Positions 60,446-64,000 of a DNA stretch of 64,000 bases are shown here, piece after piece. A model generated the notes under the pieces. The model was not told the origin of the DNA, made no database searches, and saw nothing but the letters and a program-made list of their open reading frames with translations. Numbering within the stretch: the first letter of the stretch is position 1; every line of letters starts with the position of its first letter. The stretch comes from Bostrychus sinensis (Eukaryota; Chordata; Actinopteri; Gobiiformes; Eleotridae), in assembly GCA_020698575.1 (NCBI GenBank), contig CM036255.1, positions 21,504,501 through 21,568,500 on the forward strand, read 5' to 3'. A program made the translations under genes and the position numbers.

Positions 60446-61558
60446 CAGTCATAGTAGTAGCAGCAGCAGCATTAGTGTTATTAGTAGTAGCGCTTGATGC
60501 AGTAATAGTAGTAGCACTAGAACTGGTAGTAGCAGGAGTAGTATTAGTAGTTGTAACACAAAAAATAGTAGTAGTAGTAGTAGTTGTTGTAGTAGTAGTT
60601 GTAGCAAAACAAGTAATAATATTTTTTTATTATTATTATTAGCACTAGGAAGTTTTTAATATTGATCCTCAGCTTATATCAACTCATGCTTTATAATGTG
60701 AGTTTTTCTAAAGTGTTAGTGTATTTTTTTCAATTAAAGATCATTTTAACACCATTTATGCACATTTGGTGACATGCCTAATCGTCTAGTAGTAGGTCTC
60801 AAACTGTGGTACAGGGACTACTGGTGGTACATGGGCTTCTTCTGGTGGTACTCAAGTCTTTTGCAGTTTAGGTTCTGATTTAGTTTCATTAAGAGCCAAT
60901 TTAATTGTTTCAGTCCTGCTTTAGTTGGTACAGTACATGTCCTTATTTAGTCCAGGTTTAGACCTGGTTTAGCCTTGAAATAGACCTGGTTTGGTCCTTG
61001 TTTTGACCCTGATTAGTCCTGGTTTAGTCCAAGTTTAGTCATGGTTTAGACCTGGTTTAATCCTGGTTTAAACTTGGGTTTGTTGTTGTTTAGTCATAGT
61101 TTATTCCTGATTTATTAGTTTAGACCTGATTTAACCCTGCTTAATCCTGCTTTAAACCTGGTTTTCTCCTGGTTTAGTTGTAGTTTATTGCAGATTTAGT
61201 ACTAGTTTAGACCTGGTTTAATCCTGGTTTTTCCAGTTTTAGTCAAGAATATTTCATCATTTTAGCTCATATATATTTTCTGAGTTGGTACTTAGTATGA
61301 AAAGATTCCCTGGTGTTTTTACCTGCCTTATGAAGCATCTCCTACTTTTTAATCTTGCACACATTTCCCAAACATTATTCCTATTTTGTGTCTCTTGTTT
61401 CCCATCTTGGCACTCTCCTTCACCCTTAGAAGACAGGAAGTTGTTTGTGGGCATGCTTGGCAAACAGCAGACAGACGCCGACGTGAGGAAGATGTTCGAG
61501 CCATTCGGGAGCATAGAGGAGTGTACGGTGCTGCGAGGGCCCGATGGCACCAGCAAAG
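24506..61558 (+). CDS. celf3: celf3: CUGBP Elav-like family member 3, N-terminal part
   Basis: Four coding exons: 24506-24650, 28129-28211, 57695-57743 and 61430-61558, together 406 nt in one frame (residues 1-135); the gene continues past the window. RRM1 spans about residues 7-88, with RNP2 LFIGQI, RNP1 GCAFLTY across the exon 1/2 junction, and [20 protein letters not shown]. RRM2 begins with KLFVGMLGKQQTDADVRKMF; its RNP1 lies outside. CELF proteins bind U/G-rich RNA and control splicing and mRNA stability; CELF3 is mainly neural. The start MKEPDAIKLF and GMLGKQQ..DVRKMFEPFG match CELF3 better than CELF4, 5 or 6 as I recall them (those have longer N-termini and MLNKQQ or other variants). 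Intron 2 is about 29.5 kb and repeat-packed. An a/b paralogue cannot be assigned. Confidence 0.93.
24651..25416. other. celf3 intron 1 of the coding region, left part
   Basis: AT-rich intron; no exon, RNA gene or clearly bounded repeat recognised before the hAT-like element at 25417. Confidence 0.5.
25417..25945 (+). mobile_element. hAT-like element with internal TAG/TTA run
   Basis: It begins CAGTGGTTCCTAAACAGTGG and ends GTTTTGAGAACCACTG, inverted hAT/Charlie-type ends. The interior includes a degenerate (TTA/TAG)n run at about 25735-25790 and (GTTT)n near 25840-25866. No clear 8-bp target duplication. Confidence 0.58.
26038..26117. repeat. Perfect inverted repeat: 29-bp arms, 22-bp loop
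   Basis: Left arm 26038-26066 (AGAAAATATATGGCTTATTA...) and right arm 26089-26117 are exact reverse complements. The loop is 26067-26088. Transcribed within a celf3 intron it would form a stable 29-bp hairpin. Loop and arms do not resemble a known microRNA. Confidence 0.9.
26118..28128. other. celf3 intron before exon 2, right part
   Basis: Mostly unique AT-rich sequence. It holds a short (AAC)n run near 27375-27395 and a GATA run near 27401-27413. No coding region or RNA gene recognised. Confidence 0.45.
28129..28211 (+). CDS. celf3: celf3 coding exon 2 (83 nt)
   Basis: Encodes (G)CAFLTYCARESALKAQNAL followed by HEQKTLPG, the RNP1 strand and helix 2 of RRM1. Acceptor CTGCCTCCAG, donor GGGG|gtgagt. 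It ends in phase 0, giving the conserved PG|MNRP junction of CELF genes. Confidence 0.95.
28252..29000 (+). repeat. Interspersed repeat split by another insertion
   Basis: The left part (GCTCCGGACAAAAATAAGAG) and right part (TCTCCACCAGTTTTTCACAT) are, from memory, two halves of one common fish DNA repeat. Between them, at about 28484-28746, is the degenerate CTAAACCAGGA array element. This is a nested insertion shortly after celf3 exon 2. Confidence 0.5.
28484..28746 (+). repeat. Degenerate CTAAACCAGGA array, copy 1
   Basis: Repeats of about 12 bp such as GGACTAAATTAGGACAATAC and AACCAGGGCCAAGCCAGGAC, followed by the tail ACTCCTTAGTGCCACCAGAT and GAGAGCCACTG. The tail matches the hAT-like end seen beside the arrays at 43.0, 59.6 and 60.8 kb. 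Confidence 0.7.
29930..30240. other. GC-richer candidate conserved non-coding block
   Basis: About 300 bp without repeat signatures, clearly GC- and CpG-richer than the intron around it (GTCACGGGGTCCAAACTGAC; GCCGCCAAATGACATTTCCC). Such blocks in long introns of neural RNA-binding protein genes are often conserved enhancers. Conservation was not tested. Confidence 0.3.
30862..31098 (+). repeat. tRNA-derived SINE
   Basis: The head reads TAGCTCAGTAGGTAGAGCAC (tRNA A-box) and, 20 bp later, GGTTAGCAGTTCAAGCCC (B-box), the internal RNA polymerase III promoter. The body ends with AATGTAAAGCGCTTTGAGG and an (ATT)n-like tail, as in fish SINEs. A- and B-box spacing fits a tRNA, but the 3' half of a tRNA is absent, so this is not a tRNA gene. 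Confidence 0.78.
31099..34768. other. celf3 intron 2, segment with few recognised repeats
   Basis: No coding exon supported. It holds C-rich stretches near 31490-31640, a purine-rich block at 32060-32170 and a T-run at 33942-33960. A GC-richer block at about 33490-33680 (GTTCGAGTGGGACGTGCCAG; GGGCGCCTTTGTGGCAAGCT) is another candidate conserved element. Confidence 0.4.
34851..34866 (+). promoter_or_regulatory. CTCF-like motif inside repeat copy B
   Basis: GCCAGTAGGGGGCATC matches about 13 of 14 positions of the CTCF core CCASYAGRKGGCRS and lies at the position homologous to the motif of copy A. Motif match only. Confidence 0.45.
34995..35581 (+). mobile_element. hAT-like element nested in repeat copy B
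   Basis: It begins CAGTGCTTCTCAGCTGATCT and ends CCACCAGTTGAGAACCACT(T), inverted hAT/Charlie-type ends; both sides carry GACCCAC-type subterminal repeats. Comparison with the uninterrupted copy A places the insertion at TCCAAAAC, of which TCCTAAAC remains on the right side. No transposase frame. Confidence 0.7.
35860..36110. other. GC-richer candidate conserved non-coding block
   Basis: Non-repetitive block with CpG-containing segments (GCGAGCGCCGCGGTGATGAT; AATTAGCGCGCCTCAGAGCC) and AT-rich TAAT-type cores. Possible intronic enhancer; not tested. Confidence 0.3.
36177..36196 (+). repeat. (AC)n microsatellite
   Basis: About ten AC units. Confidence 0.9.
36392..36480 (+). repeat. LINE-tail-like fragment, copy 2
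   Basis: CCCAAGCCTGGATAGATCGA and TCAGGAAGGGCATCTGGGGT match the copies at 8441 and 57265. A reverse-oriented copy lies at about 38240-38330. Confidence 0.5.
36733..37060 (+). repeat. Fish interspersed repeat, first of three nearby copies
   Basis: Marked by CATTTTGAACTTGATGGCAG, CATCTCAAAAAAGATGTGAC and AGGGGCAACAAAAGG. Diverged copies in the same orientation lie at about 38577-38890 and 39765-40085. From memory this resembles a widespread fish DNA repeat with 'GGCAGCAACAC...AAAAAAGCTGGGACAGG'. Boundaries are approximate. Confidence 0.55.
37755..38221. mobile_element. Foldback/MITE element with very long inverted repeats
   Basis: The left end CACTGTAAATACTAAAACAC... is mirrored by the right end ...GCATTTGTTCACAGTG. 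Inner matches include CTCAAGGCAACAGGATCCCT (left, + strand) against AGGGATCCTGTTGCCTTGAG (right), and CTATCCATTGTTC against GAACAATGGATAG near the centre (about 37942-38030). About 467 bp is palindromic over most of its length; no coding sequence. Confidence 0.75.
38240..38330 (-). repeat. LINE-tail-like fragment, copy 3 (reverse)
   Basis: AGATGCCCTTCCTCACACAA and TTATCCAGGCATGGGAC are the reverse of the motif at 8441 and 36392. It directly abuts the foldback element. Confidence 0.45.
38577..38890 (+). repeat. Fish interspersed repeat, second copy
   Basis: TTTTCAATTTGATGGCAGCA, CATATCTCAAAAAAGCTGGG and ACATGGGCAACAAAGGGGTG align with 36733-37060 and 39765-40085. Confidence 0.55.
39765..40085 (+). 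repeat. Fish interspersed repeat, third copy
   Basis: CATTTTGAATTTCATGGCAG, AACGTTTGGGACAGGGGCAA and GGTATAAAAAGATTGG align with the two upstream copies. An A-run interrupts it at 39970-39983. Confidence 0.55.
40725..41275. other. Low-complexity and GC-rich block in celf3 intron 2
   Basis: CT-rich stretches (about 40737-40760 and 41159-41185), an AG/AAG-rich run near 40900-40945, a G-run at 40982-41012 and a CpG-richer stretch at 41020-41130. The latter resembles the GC-rich block at 47670-47930. No coding support; the short ORFs come from low complexity. Confidence 0.45.
41818..42222 (+). repeat. Direct duplication, about 240 bp apart
   Basis: Copy 1 (41818-41995) and copy 2 (42058-42222) share TAAATATGCT.AACTACTG, CATTTTATTTAA.ATCTG, AATGTTTCACTATA and TTTTGTGCATT...ACTATTCAACTA. 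Diverged but collinear. Confidence 0.65.
42770..42890 (+). repeat. Duplicated module, copy 1
   Basis: Shares TAATCTCTCTGCAAATGGGA, TTTGTTGCTCATGTTACCGA, CTGTGCACAATTTGGGAGCG and ATTTTGTAAACAAGCTGTAG with 43938-44054, at an estimated 85 percent or more identity. It does not look like any repeat family I recognise. Confidence 0.7.
42889..42926 (+). repeat. (GA)n microsatellite
   Basis: About 18 GA units with one GC interruption, immediately after the duplicated module at 42770-42890. Confidence 0.9.
43060..43575 (-). repeat. Degenerate CTAAACCAGGA array, copy 2 (reverse orientation)
   Basis: TTTAGTCCTGGTTTAGTCCT-type units of about 12 bp over about 400 bp. A head at 43060-43100 reads CTTGGTACAGGGACTCCTGG, the hAT-like end also seen at 60.8 kb. 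Orientation is opposite to the arrays at 28.5, 48.2, 49.5 and 59.4 kb. Confidence 0.75.
43831..43945 (+). repeat. Duplicated module shared with 45845-45960
   Basis: CACCATCTTTGCACCAAGC, an AGAAATGTAT-like segment, ATAAACT.A.AGTCTTCATAGT and GTCATATCC occur here and again at 45845-45960. It directly precedes module copy 43938-44054. Confidence 0.6.
43938..44054 (+). repeat. Duplicated module, copy 2
   Basis: Second copy of 42770-42890: CTTTGTTGCTAATGTTACCG, GCTGTGCACAATTTGGGAAC and ATTTTGTAAACAAGCTGTAG. Both copies are followed by purine-rich GA/GG tracts. Confidence 0.7.
45034..45655 (+). mobile_element. hAT-like element, copy 2, with 5-bp target duplication
   Basis: It begins CAGGGTCACTCCAGGTTTTT and ends AAGACCTTGGGACTACCCTG, flanked on both sides by ATACT. 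It shares ends and GGCAAAAGAACA, TCAAGTGGGTGACTTTAAG and other pieces with 3677-4611. A second independent 5-bp duplication confirms the target-site length for this family. Non-autonomous. Confidence 0.75.
46130..46375 (+). repeat. Module with GC box, copy 1 of 3
   Basis: CTTAGCAACAGTAACTAAGC followed by GGGACGGGGCTTGA, then AACATATGCACTGTTGCTTT. Related copies are at about 47195-47410 and 47445-47520. Confidence 0.6.
47195..47410 (+). repeat. Module with GC box, copy 2 of 3
   Basis: CCTAGCAACAGTAACTGAGG followed by AGGGGCGGGGCATGA, then GATATTCACTGTTGCTTTTT. The GGGGCGGGGC core is a textbook Sp1/KLF site. Confidence 0.6.
47445..47520 (+). repeat. Module with GC box, copy 3 of 3 (partial)
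   Basis: ATTTTTCCTAGCAACAGTAA and CGAGCAGGGGCGGGGCCTGG; the left part matches copy 2 (TGGAATTTTGTATTTTTCCT). The downstream half is missing. Confidence 0.6.
47670..47930. other. GC-rich block in celf3 intron 2
   Basis: C-run at 47671-47680, then CpG-containing unique sequence (GTTGCCGTGCCGATCTGAAG; GTCACCGGAGCCGTGCCC). Could be a regulatory element or intronic promoter. Open frames are short and show no family resemblance. Confidence 0.3.
48185..48480 (+). repeat. Degenerate CTAAACCAGGA array, copy 3
   Basis: Many GGACTAAACCAGGACAAGAC-type units, with variants such as GAAACAAGTACTAATCAAGG interspersed every 50-60 bp, suggesting a higher-order unit. Confidence 0.75.
49490..49960 (+). repeat. 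Degenerate CTAAACCAGGA array, copy 4
   Basis: The longest + oriented array: GGACTAAACCAGGTCTAAAC-type units with AAGTACTAATCGAAGAC-type interruptions, as in copy 3 at 48185. No hAT-like end seen next to this copy. Confidence 0.75.
50560..50752. other. GC-richer candidate conserved non-coding block
   Basis: Unique, CpG-bearing sequence (CACCTCCCGGCGTTGGGAGC; TCTCCCGGTGACCGATCACA) ending in an AT-rich TACATAATTAAGACC. It sits directly left of the tandem array. Possible enhancer; not tested. Confidence 0.3.
50753..51650 (+). repeat. Tandem array, about 275-308 bp unit, three copies
   Basis: Unit starts are marked by CACATCATCACCTCTGTCTT (50753), the equivalent near 51026 and CACATCATCACCCCTGTCTT (51334). 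Each unit contains ATATTCTCA...TTATCC, TTA.CCTGGCC, GATTG.TTGTATGTCTA.CCA and GGTCTAAATGAGAATTTC. No mobile-element ends seen. Confidence 0.75.
52805..53110 (-). repeat. SINE-like element, copy 2
   Basis: Contains GGGTGAAGTGTCTTGCCCAA, shared with 21096-21305, and GTCGCTTTACAATTGCATTA at the other end. It ends in a tRNA-like region like copy 1, more diverged. Reverse orientation. Confidence 0.6.
53535..53640 (-). repeat. LINE-tail-like fragment, copy 4 (reverse)
   Basis: AGATGCCCTTCCTGAGGTAA and TCTTGGCTTGGGACTG are the reverse of the motif at 8441, 36392 and 57265. Confidence 0.45.
53687..54138 (+). mobile_element. hAT-type MITE with 8-bp target duplication
   Basis: Inverted ends TAGGGCTGCACAATATAT and ATATCGTGCAGGCCTA, with ATATCGCAATAA-type subterminal repeats. 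It is flanked by TTAAACAG and TTATACAG, matching at 7 of 8. An 8-bp duplication is the hAT signature. 452 bp, non-coding. This 'ATATCG-CAATA' repeat is common in fish. Confidence 0.78.
54378..54790 (+). mobile_element. hAT-type non-autonomous element with 8-bp target duplication
   Basis: Begins CAGGGCTTTACATTAAC and ends GTTAATGTCAAGCCCTG (16 of 17 inverted). Flanked by TTCATAAT and CTCATAAT, matching at 7 of 8. 413 bp, no coding sequence. Further inside, GCCACAAGCCATTGTGGCCA on the left relates to GCCACAGTGGCCATTGAG on the right. Confidence 0.82.
54799..57244. other. celf3 intron 2, right part
   Basis: No exon recognised. A GC-richer block at about 55255-55470 (CATGTCCCGGGTCGTGCCGT; TTAGCCGGCGAGTGTTCTTA) is a candidate conserved element. 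Two similar segments near 55727-55870 and 56218-56350 (ACTATG.CAACTT..AAA..A, then ATAGGTGATG and AC..GGGCAAT..T) suggest another old local duplication. Confidence 0.4.
57245..57330 (+). repeat. LINE-tail-like fragment, copy 5
   Basis: CCCAAGCCTGGATAAATGGA and GTCAGGAGGGGCATCTGG match the copies at 8441 and 36392. It lies about 360 bp before celf3 exon 3. Confidence 0.5.
57695..57743 (+). CDS. celf3: celf3 coding exon 3 (49 nt)
   Basis: Encodes [16 protein letters not shown], the end of RRM1 and the inter-RRM linker. The acceptor is a T-rich tract plus CCAG; the donor is GAGGG|gtaagt. It follows the roughly 29.5-kb intron. Confidence 0.95.
58089..58927 (+). mobile_element. (TAG)n-inflated hAT-like MITE, largest copy
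   Basis: Begins CAGAGGTGGAGCGTAACCAG and ends GATACTTCTTCCACCCCTG. The ends carry ACTTTCACTCAAATAAGTAC and TACTTTTACTTGAGTAC motifs typical of a common fish MITE. The interior is filled with degenerate TAG repeats. Two tandem units of about 130 bp (58225-58350 and 58355-58480), each ending in a long T-run, lie inside. Flanks GCTGCTAC and GCTCCTCA match at only 5 of 8. It begins 345 bp after celf3 exon 3. Confidence 0.65.
59405..59695 (+). repeat. Degenerate CTAAACCAGGA array, copy 5, with hAT-like end
   Basis: GGGGCTAAACCAGGTCTAAA-type units, then ACTGTTGAGTACCACCAGAC and CTGTACCACAGTTTGAGAAC, ending CCACAG. The tail is the inverse of the head of the array at 60795. Confidence 0.75.
60095..60655 (+). 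repeat. (TAG)n-rich element related to 58089-58927
   Basis: TTACTTGAGTACATTTTTCA, TACTTGTACAACTGTAAATT, a T-run (60216-60233) and GGAGGCAAAGTGAGTAGTAG reproduce the left half of 58089-58480. Long TAG/TAA runs follow at 60248-60306, 60358-60450 and 60568-60610. The right terminus is not clear. Confidence 0.65.
60795..61250 (-). repeat. Degenerate CTAAACCAGGA array, copy 6 (reverse), with hAT-like end
   Basis: Head TCTCAAACTGTGGTACAGGG and ACTACTGGTGGTACATGGGC, then TTTAGTCCTGGTTTAGTCC-type units to within about 180 bp of celf3 exon 4. Opposite orientation to the array at 59405. Confidence 0.75.
61430..61558 (+). CDS. celf3: celf3 coding exon 4 (129 nt)
   Basis: Encodes EDRKLFVGMLGKQQTDADVR and on to TVLRGPDGTSK, the first half of RRM2. 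Acceptor CTTCACCCTTAG, donor AAAG|gtaatg. The next exon should begin GCAFVKF, beyond the window. Confidence 0.95.
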
Positions 61559-62314
61559 GTAATGCTGCTGAATCATGCCTGTCATTTACTGATTTGTAAC
61601 TACTAAAGGATGTTTCCTACAATCTTACTTGGATATCTGGAAATCTACGTTGGATAAATTAAGTTATAGTCCTTGGGAACCAGTAATAAATCGTATGGGC
61701 CTATATATTTTTTATTAATGGAGTTTTTAATTGCAAAAACACAGTGTTGCTTTAAATATTGCAATGGCAGTTTATTAGTGATAATTTTTCTTGGAGGATT
61801 TTTCAGTCAATTTAAATTTAAGCAAATGCCCTTAAATAAACGACACCATATGTGCTCATTAACCACACACTATATTTGCTAAGTTGAACACAAGTTTTTG
61901 TATATTTAAAACTTGTGCAATAATTAGTCAGGGCAGCATCTGATTGCCACTGTGCGCATTCGTTACTGTCGTTTGCCACTGCTTCCTACACCATCTGTTT
62001 TCCTATCTAAGTTTTTCATTCAGACGCATATGTGACTGACTAAATCTTGAAATATTAATGCACTTCTTGGAGCCATTTCTGACACCTGAGAAAATTGCAA
62101 AATTTAGGAGGAAAAAGGTTAACCAGCCTGTATTTTTAGTACTTTAAACATTTAAAATGAAAAGTACATATATGATAACAGATGACCTTTGATGTTGCTC
62201 TGCCTTAGGTTTGCCTAATCTGATTCACACACTGCACAATGATTTGTAAAGGGCAAGTGTCAGGCTCATAGGCACTTATAACCTTTATCCGCGTGTCAAG
62301 CAGTAATATGGGAG
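61559..62314. other. celf3 intron after exon 4, left part
   Basis: AT-rich; no exon, RNA gene or bounded repeat recognised. Confidence 0.45.
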
Positions 62315-62322
62315 CTGTACAG

Positions 62323-62543
62323 CAGTGTTTCCCAACCAGGGGTACAGGGACCCCTAGGGGTACACGAACACTTTACAGGGGGTACTTGAACTTATTTCCT
62401 AATTTGATAAGAAAATATTTGCCATCTTTCCATTTGAAACTATTGAAACTTGTGAAAGACCAGCTCAAGTGTCTCATTGATGATTGATTAGTTAAAAATG
62501 ATTAATTAGAAATGTTATTTGAATTATTATATATACTATTACA

Positions 62544-62630
<87 letters not shown>

Positions 62631-63008
62631 TGTTTCAAAGGAGAGATTGTTTTTCATACATTCATACAGTCATTTTATTATGAGTTTGTTTTTTTAGGTT
62701 AATAAAATATATTAAAATAAGTAAATGTAATAGAAGTTTTATATTGTTATATTTTTATAAATTATTTCATTTTTTGATTGTATTTTTTAAATAATTTTTT
62801 ATATGTATTGTTATTTTACAGAGATTTTATGTGTATCTTGAATTTAATTTTCACAAAATGCAGAGGAATTAGCTAGTAAGTAAATATAAAATGTCTTTGT
62901 ACTAATAAACACAGATCACCACTCAAGGGCCACGTTTTAAAAAATCAGCAAGTAAACAAATGAGGGGGTACAAAAAGTCCAGAGGGTACACAACACCAAA
63001 AACCACTG
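62323..63008 (+). mobile_element. hAT-like element with (TA)n expansion and 8-bp target duplication
   Basis: Begins CAGTGTTTCCCAACCAGGGG and ends CCAAAAACCACTG. GGGGTACA-type subterminal repeats occur at both ends. Flanked by CTGTACAG (62315-62322) and CTGAACAG (63009-63016), matching at 7 of 8. No transposase frame. A long (TA)n sits inside. Confidence 0.75.
62546..62628 (+). repeat. (TA)n microsatellite
   Basis: About 41 uninterrupted TA units within the hAT-like element; self-complementary and likely highly length-polymorphic. Confidence 0.95.
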
Positions 63009-63689
63009 CTGAACAGTGCTGTGTATAAATCTTATGCCACTTTAAATTACCCCATTTTTGTTTCATATCCAAGAAATACAGTATACTCTCAAATACCTCT
63101 TCATTTTCAATACATTATGTTCCTATACATTCGCACAGTATCACCAACAACACTGGCAGAACATTTTTTGGTTGTTGTTTTCTTTTTGACCTTGTTTTCT
63201 GGTTTTAGCCTCTTCTGCCTCTTCACAAATGTCTTACCTACATTCATTTTCCTAATTTCCCCGTTGAGAATGACCAGGCTGATGTAGTGCTTCAGCAGCA
63301 GAGGAAGTTACACACTTGATTAGCCACTTGAGCCTAGAGAGTTGTTCTTAAAATCTTCTGTACACATTCCCTATATTTTCAGGATGCAATCAAATTAAGA
63401 CACTATATGTGCATTGTTATTGTTGCATAAGTAAAAGAACAGCTCAGGCGTAAGACTTTGGCATTGCACTGTCAATGACCCATCCACTGCGCAGCTACAA
63501 AACAACATGCAACCTCTTCATGCCTGGAAATGCCTCACATTGATTTCTTGCCGCTGAAACTGCTAAAAAGTAAACGTACACAAGTAAATACAGCAATGAT
63601 TACCTCTGCCACAATCTTTGAACTCATGCTTGCCGTAGCTCGAATGATTTACACAATAATTATGTGCAGATTATGGCTGTAAAACTGCC

Positions 63690-63990
63690 ACTGACGTTTA
63701 TTGCCATGTCCCGTATCACATAAATGTAAATTGCCTCTGCCAACAACAATGCTCGTGCCTCTATTTGCCATGTAAATCAAGGCGCGCTGACAGTTCGAAC
63801 ACAGTTGCTAGATTTTTCTGCGTTTGTTGCACGAGGCATGACTAATGGCCCAATAGGCTTTATGGGTCAGGGCTAATGATGCGTTTGCTGGTTTATGGTG
63901 TGTGATTGATGAAGCAATGAATGTTGTGTAGACCATATTTAATGACACCAATGCAACTGATGGAGCAGTGGGTGCAAGACGGCTCCTAAT
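63690..63990. other. Candidate conserved non-coding block at right edge
   Basis: Unique sequence with balanced composition, CpGs and motif-like stretches (AATCAAGGCGCGCTGACAGT; TAATGATGCGTTTGCTGG). No coding support; possible intronic enhancer of celf3, untested. Confidence 0.25.
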
Positions 63991-64000
63991 GTATTTTTAA

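Noticed and set aside
60231..60642. Open frames of poly-Ser, poly-Val or poly-Thr/Leu on both strands
   Set aside because: Produced by the (TAG)n/(GTA)n trinucleotide repeat read in different frames; not genes.
28252..61250. Periodic CTAAACCAGGA arrays as a CRISPR-like array
   Set aside because: Units are about 12 bp, contiguous and degenerate with no unique spacers; the genome is vertebrate. They are minisatellites.
24506..61558. celf4, celf5 or celf6 instead of celf3
   Set aside because: Those paralogues, as I recall them, have longer N-termini before MKD.DAIKLF, and celf4/5 have MLNKQQ in RRM2. The window has MKEPDAIKLF at the first exon and MLGKQQTDADVRKMF.
62512..62697. Open frame with alternating Ile-Tyr
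   Set aside because: Translation of (TA)n; not a gene.

Overview
This window is vertebrate nuclear DNA, almost certainly from a ray-finned (teleost) fish. It is AT-rich and non-operonic. Genes are split by GT/AG introns, some of only 80-100 bp and one of about 29.5 kb. The non-coding DNA is full of fish-type interspersed repeats: Tc1/mariner remnants, many non-autonomous hAT-like elements, tRNA-derived SINEs and recurrent LINE-tail-like fragments. I see no bacterial, viral, CRISPR or toxin feature.

Three protein-coding genes are supported, all on the + strand. (1) At 1-1182 are the last three exons of a gene recognised as ciart (CHRONO), a circadian repressor. (2) At 3451-15129 is a complete rprd2 gene: ten exons whose phases join without a break into 978 codons plus stop. 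It carries an N-terminal CID, a coiled-coil region and the conserved C-terminal PKRPYLPPRY, with a poly(A) signal at 15853. (3) At 24506-61558 are the first four coding exons of celf3: RRM1 and the start of RRM2 of a CELF-family RNA-binding protein. The gene runs off the right edge. A CpG-richer block at about 22100-22687 ending in a splice donor is the likely celf3 promoter and 5' non-coding exon. Two more exon-like segments near 18.3-18.6 kb could be alternative 5' exons or an unrelated non-coding transcript. As I recall the human map, CIART, RPRD2 and CELF3 all lie in 1q21, so the order here is consistent with conserved synteny.

By region: 1-15.9 kb holds ciart and rprd2. The rprd2 introns carry a hAT-like element with 5-bp target duplications, a repeat with an embedded CTCF-like motif and two Tc1 remnants, one split by a hAT-like insertion and a palindrome. 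From 15.9 to 24.5 kb is intergenic/5' celf3 sequence with (TAG)n-bearing elements, a SINE and a tandem array of about 350 bp directly before the first celf3 coding exon. From 24.5 to 61.6 kb is celf3, mostly the large intron after exon 2, filled with repeats, local duplications, six arrays of a degenerate 'CTAAACCAGGA' unit and several GC-richer candidate conserved blocks. From 61.6 to 64 kb is the next celf3 intron, with a (TA)n-inflated hAT element.

The genes do not form a single pathway: ciart is a clock repressor, rprd2 is tied to the RNA polymerase II CTD, and celf3 is a neural splicing regulator. I found no convincing new biological system. The most unusual content is the repeat architecture: internally expanding mobile elements, nested insertions, CTCF-like sites carried by a repeat, and large inverted-repeat pairs in celf3 introns.
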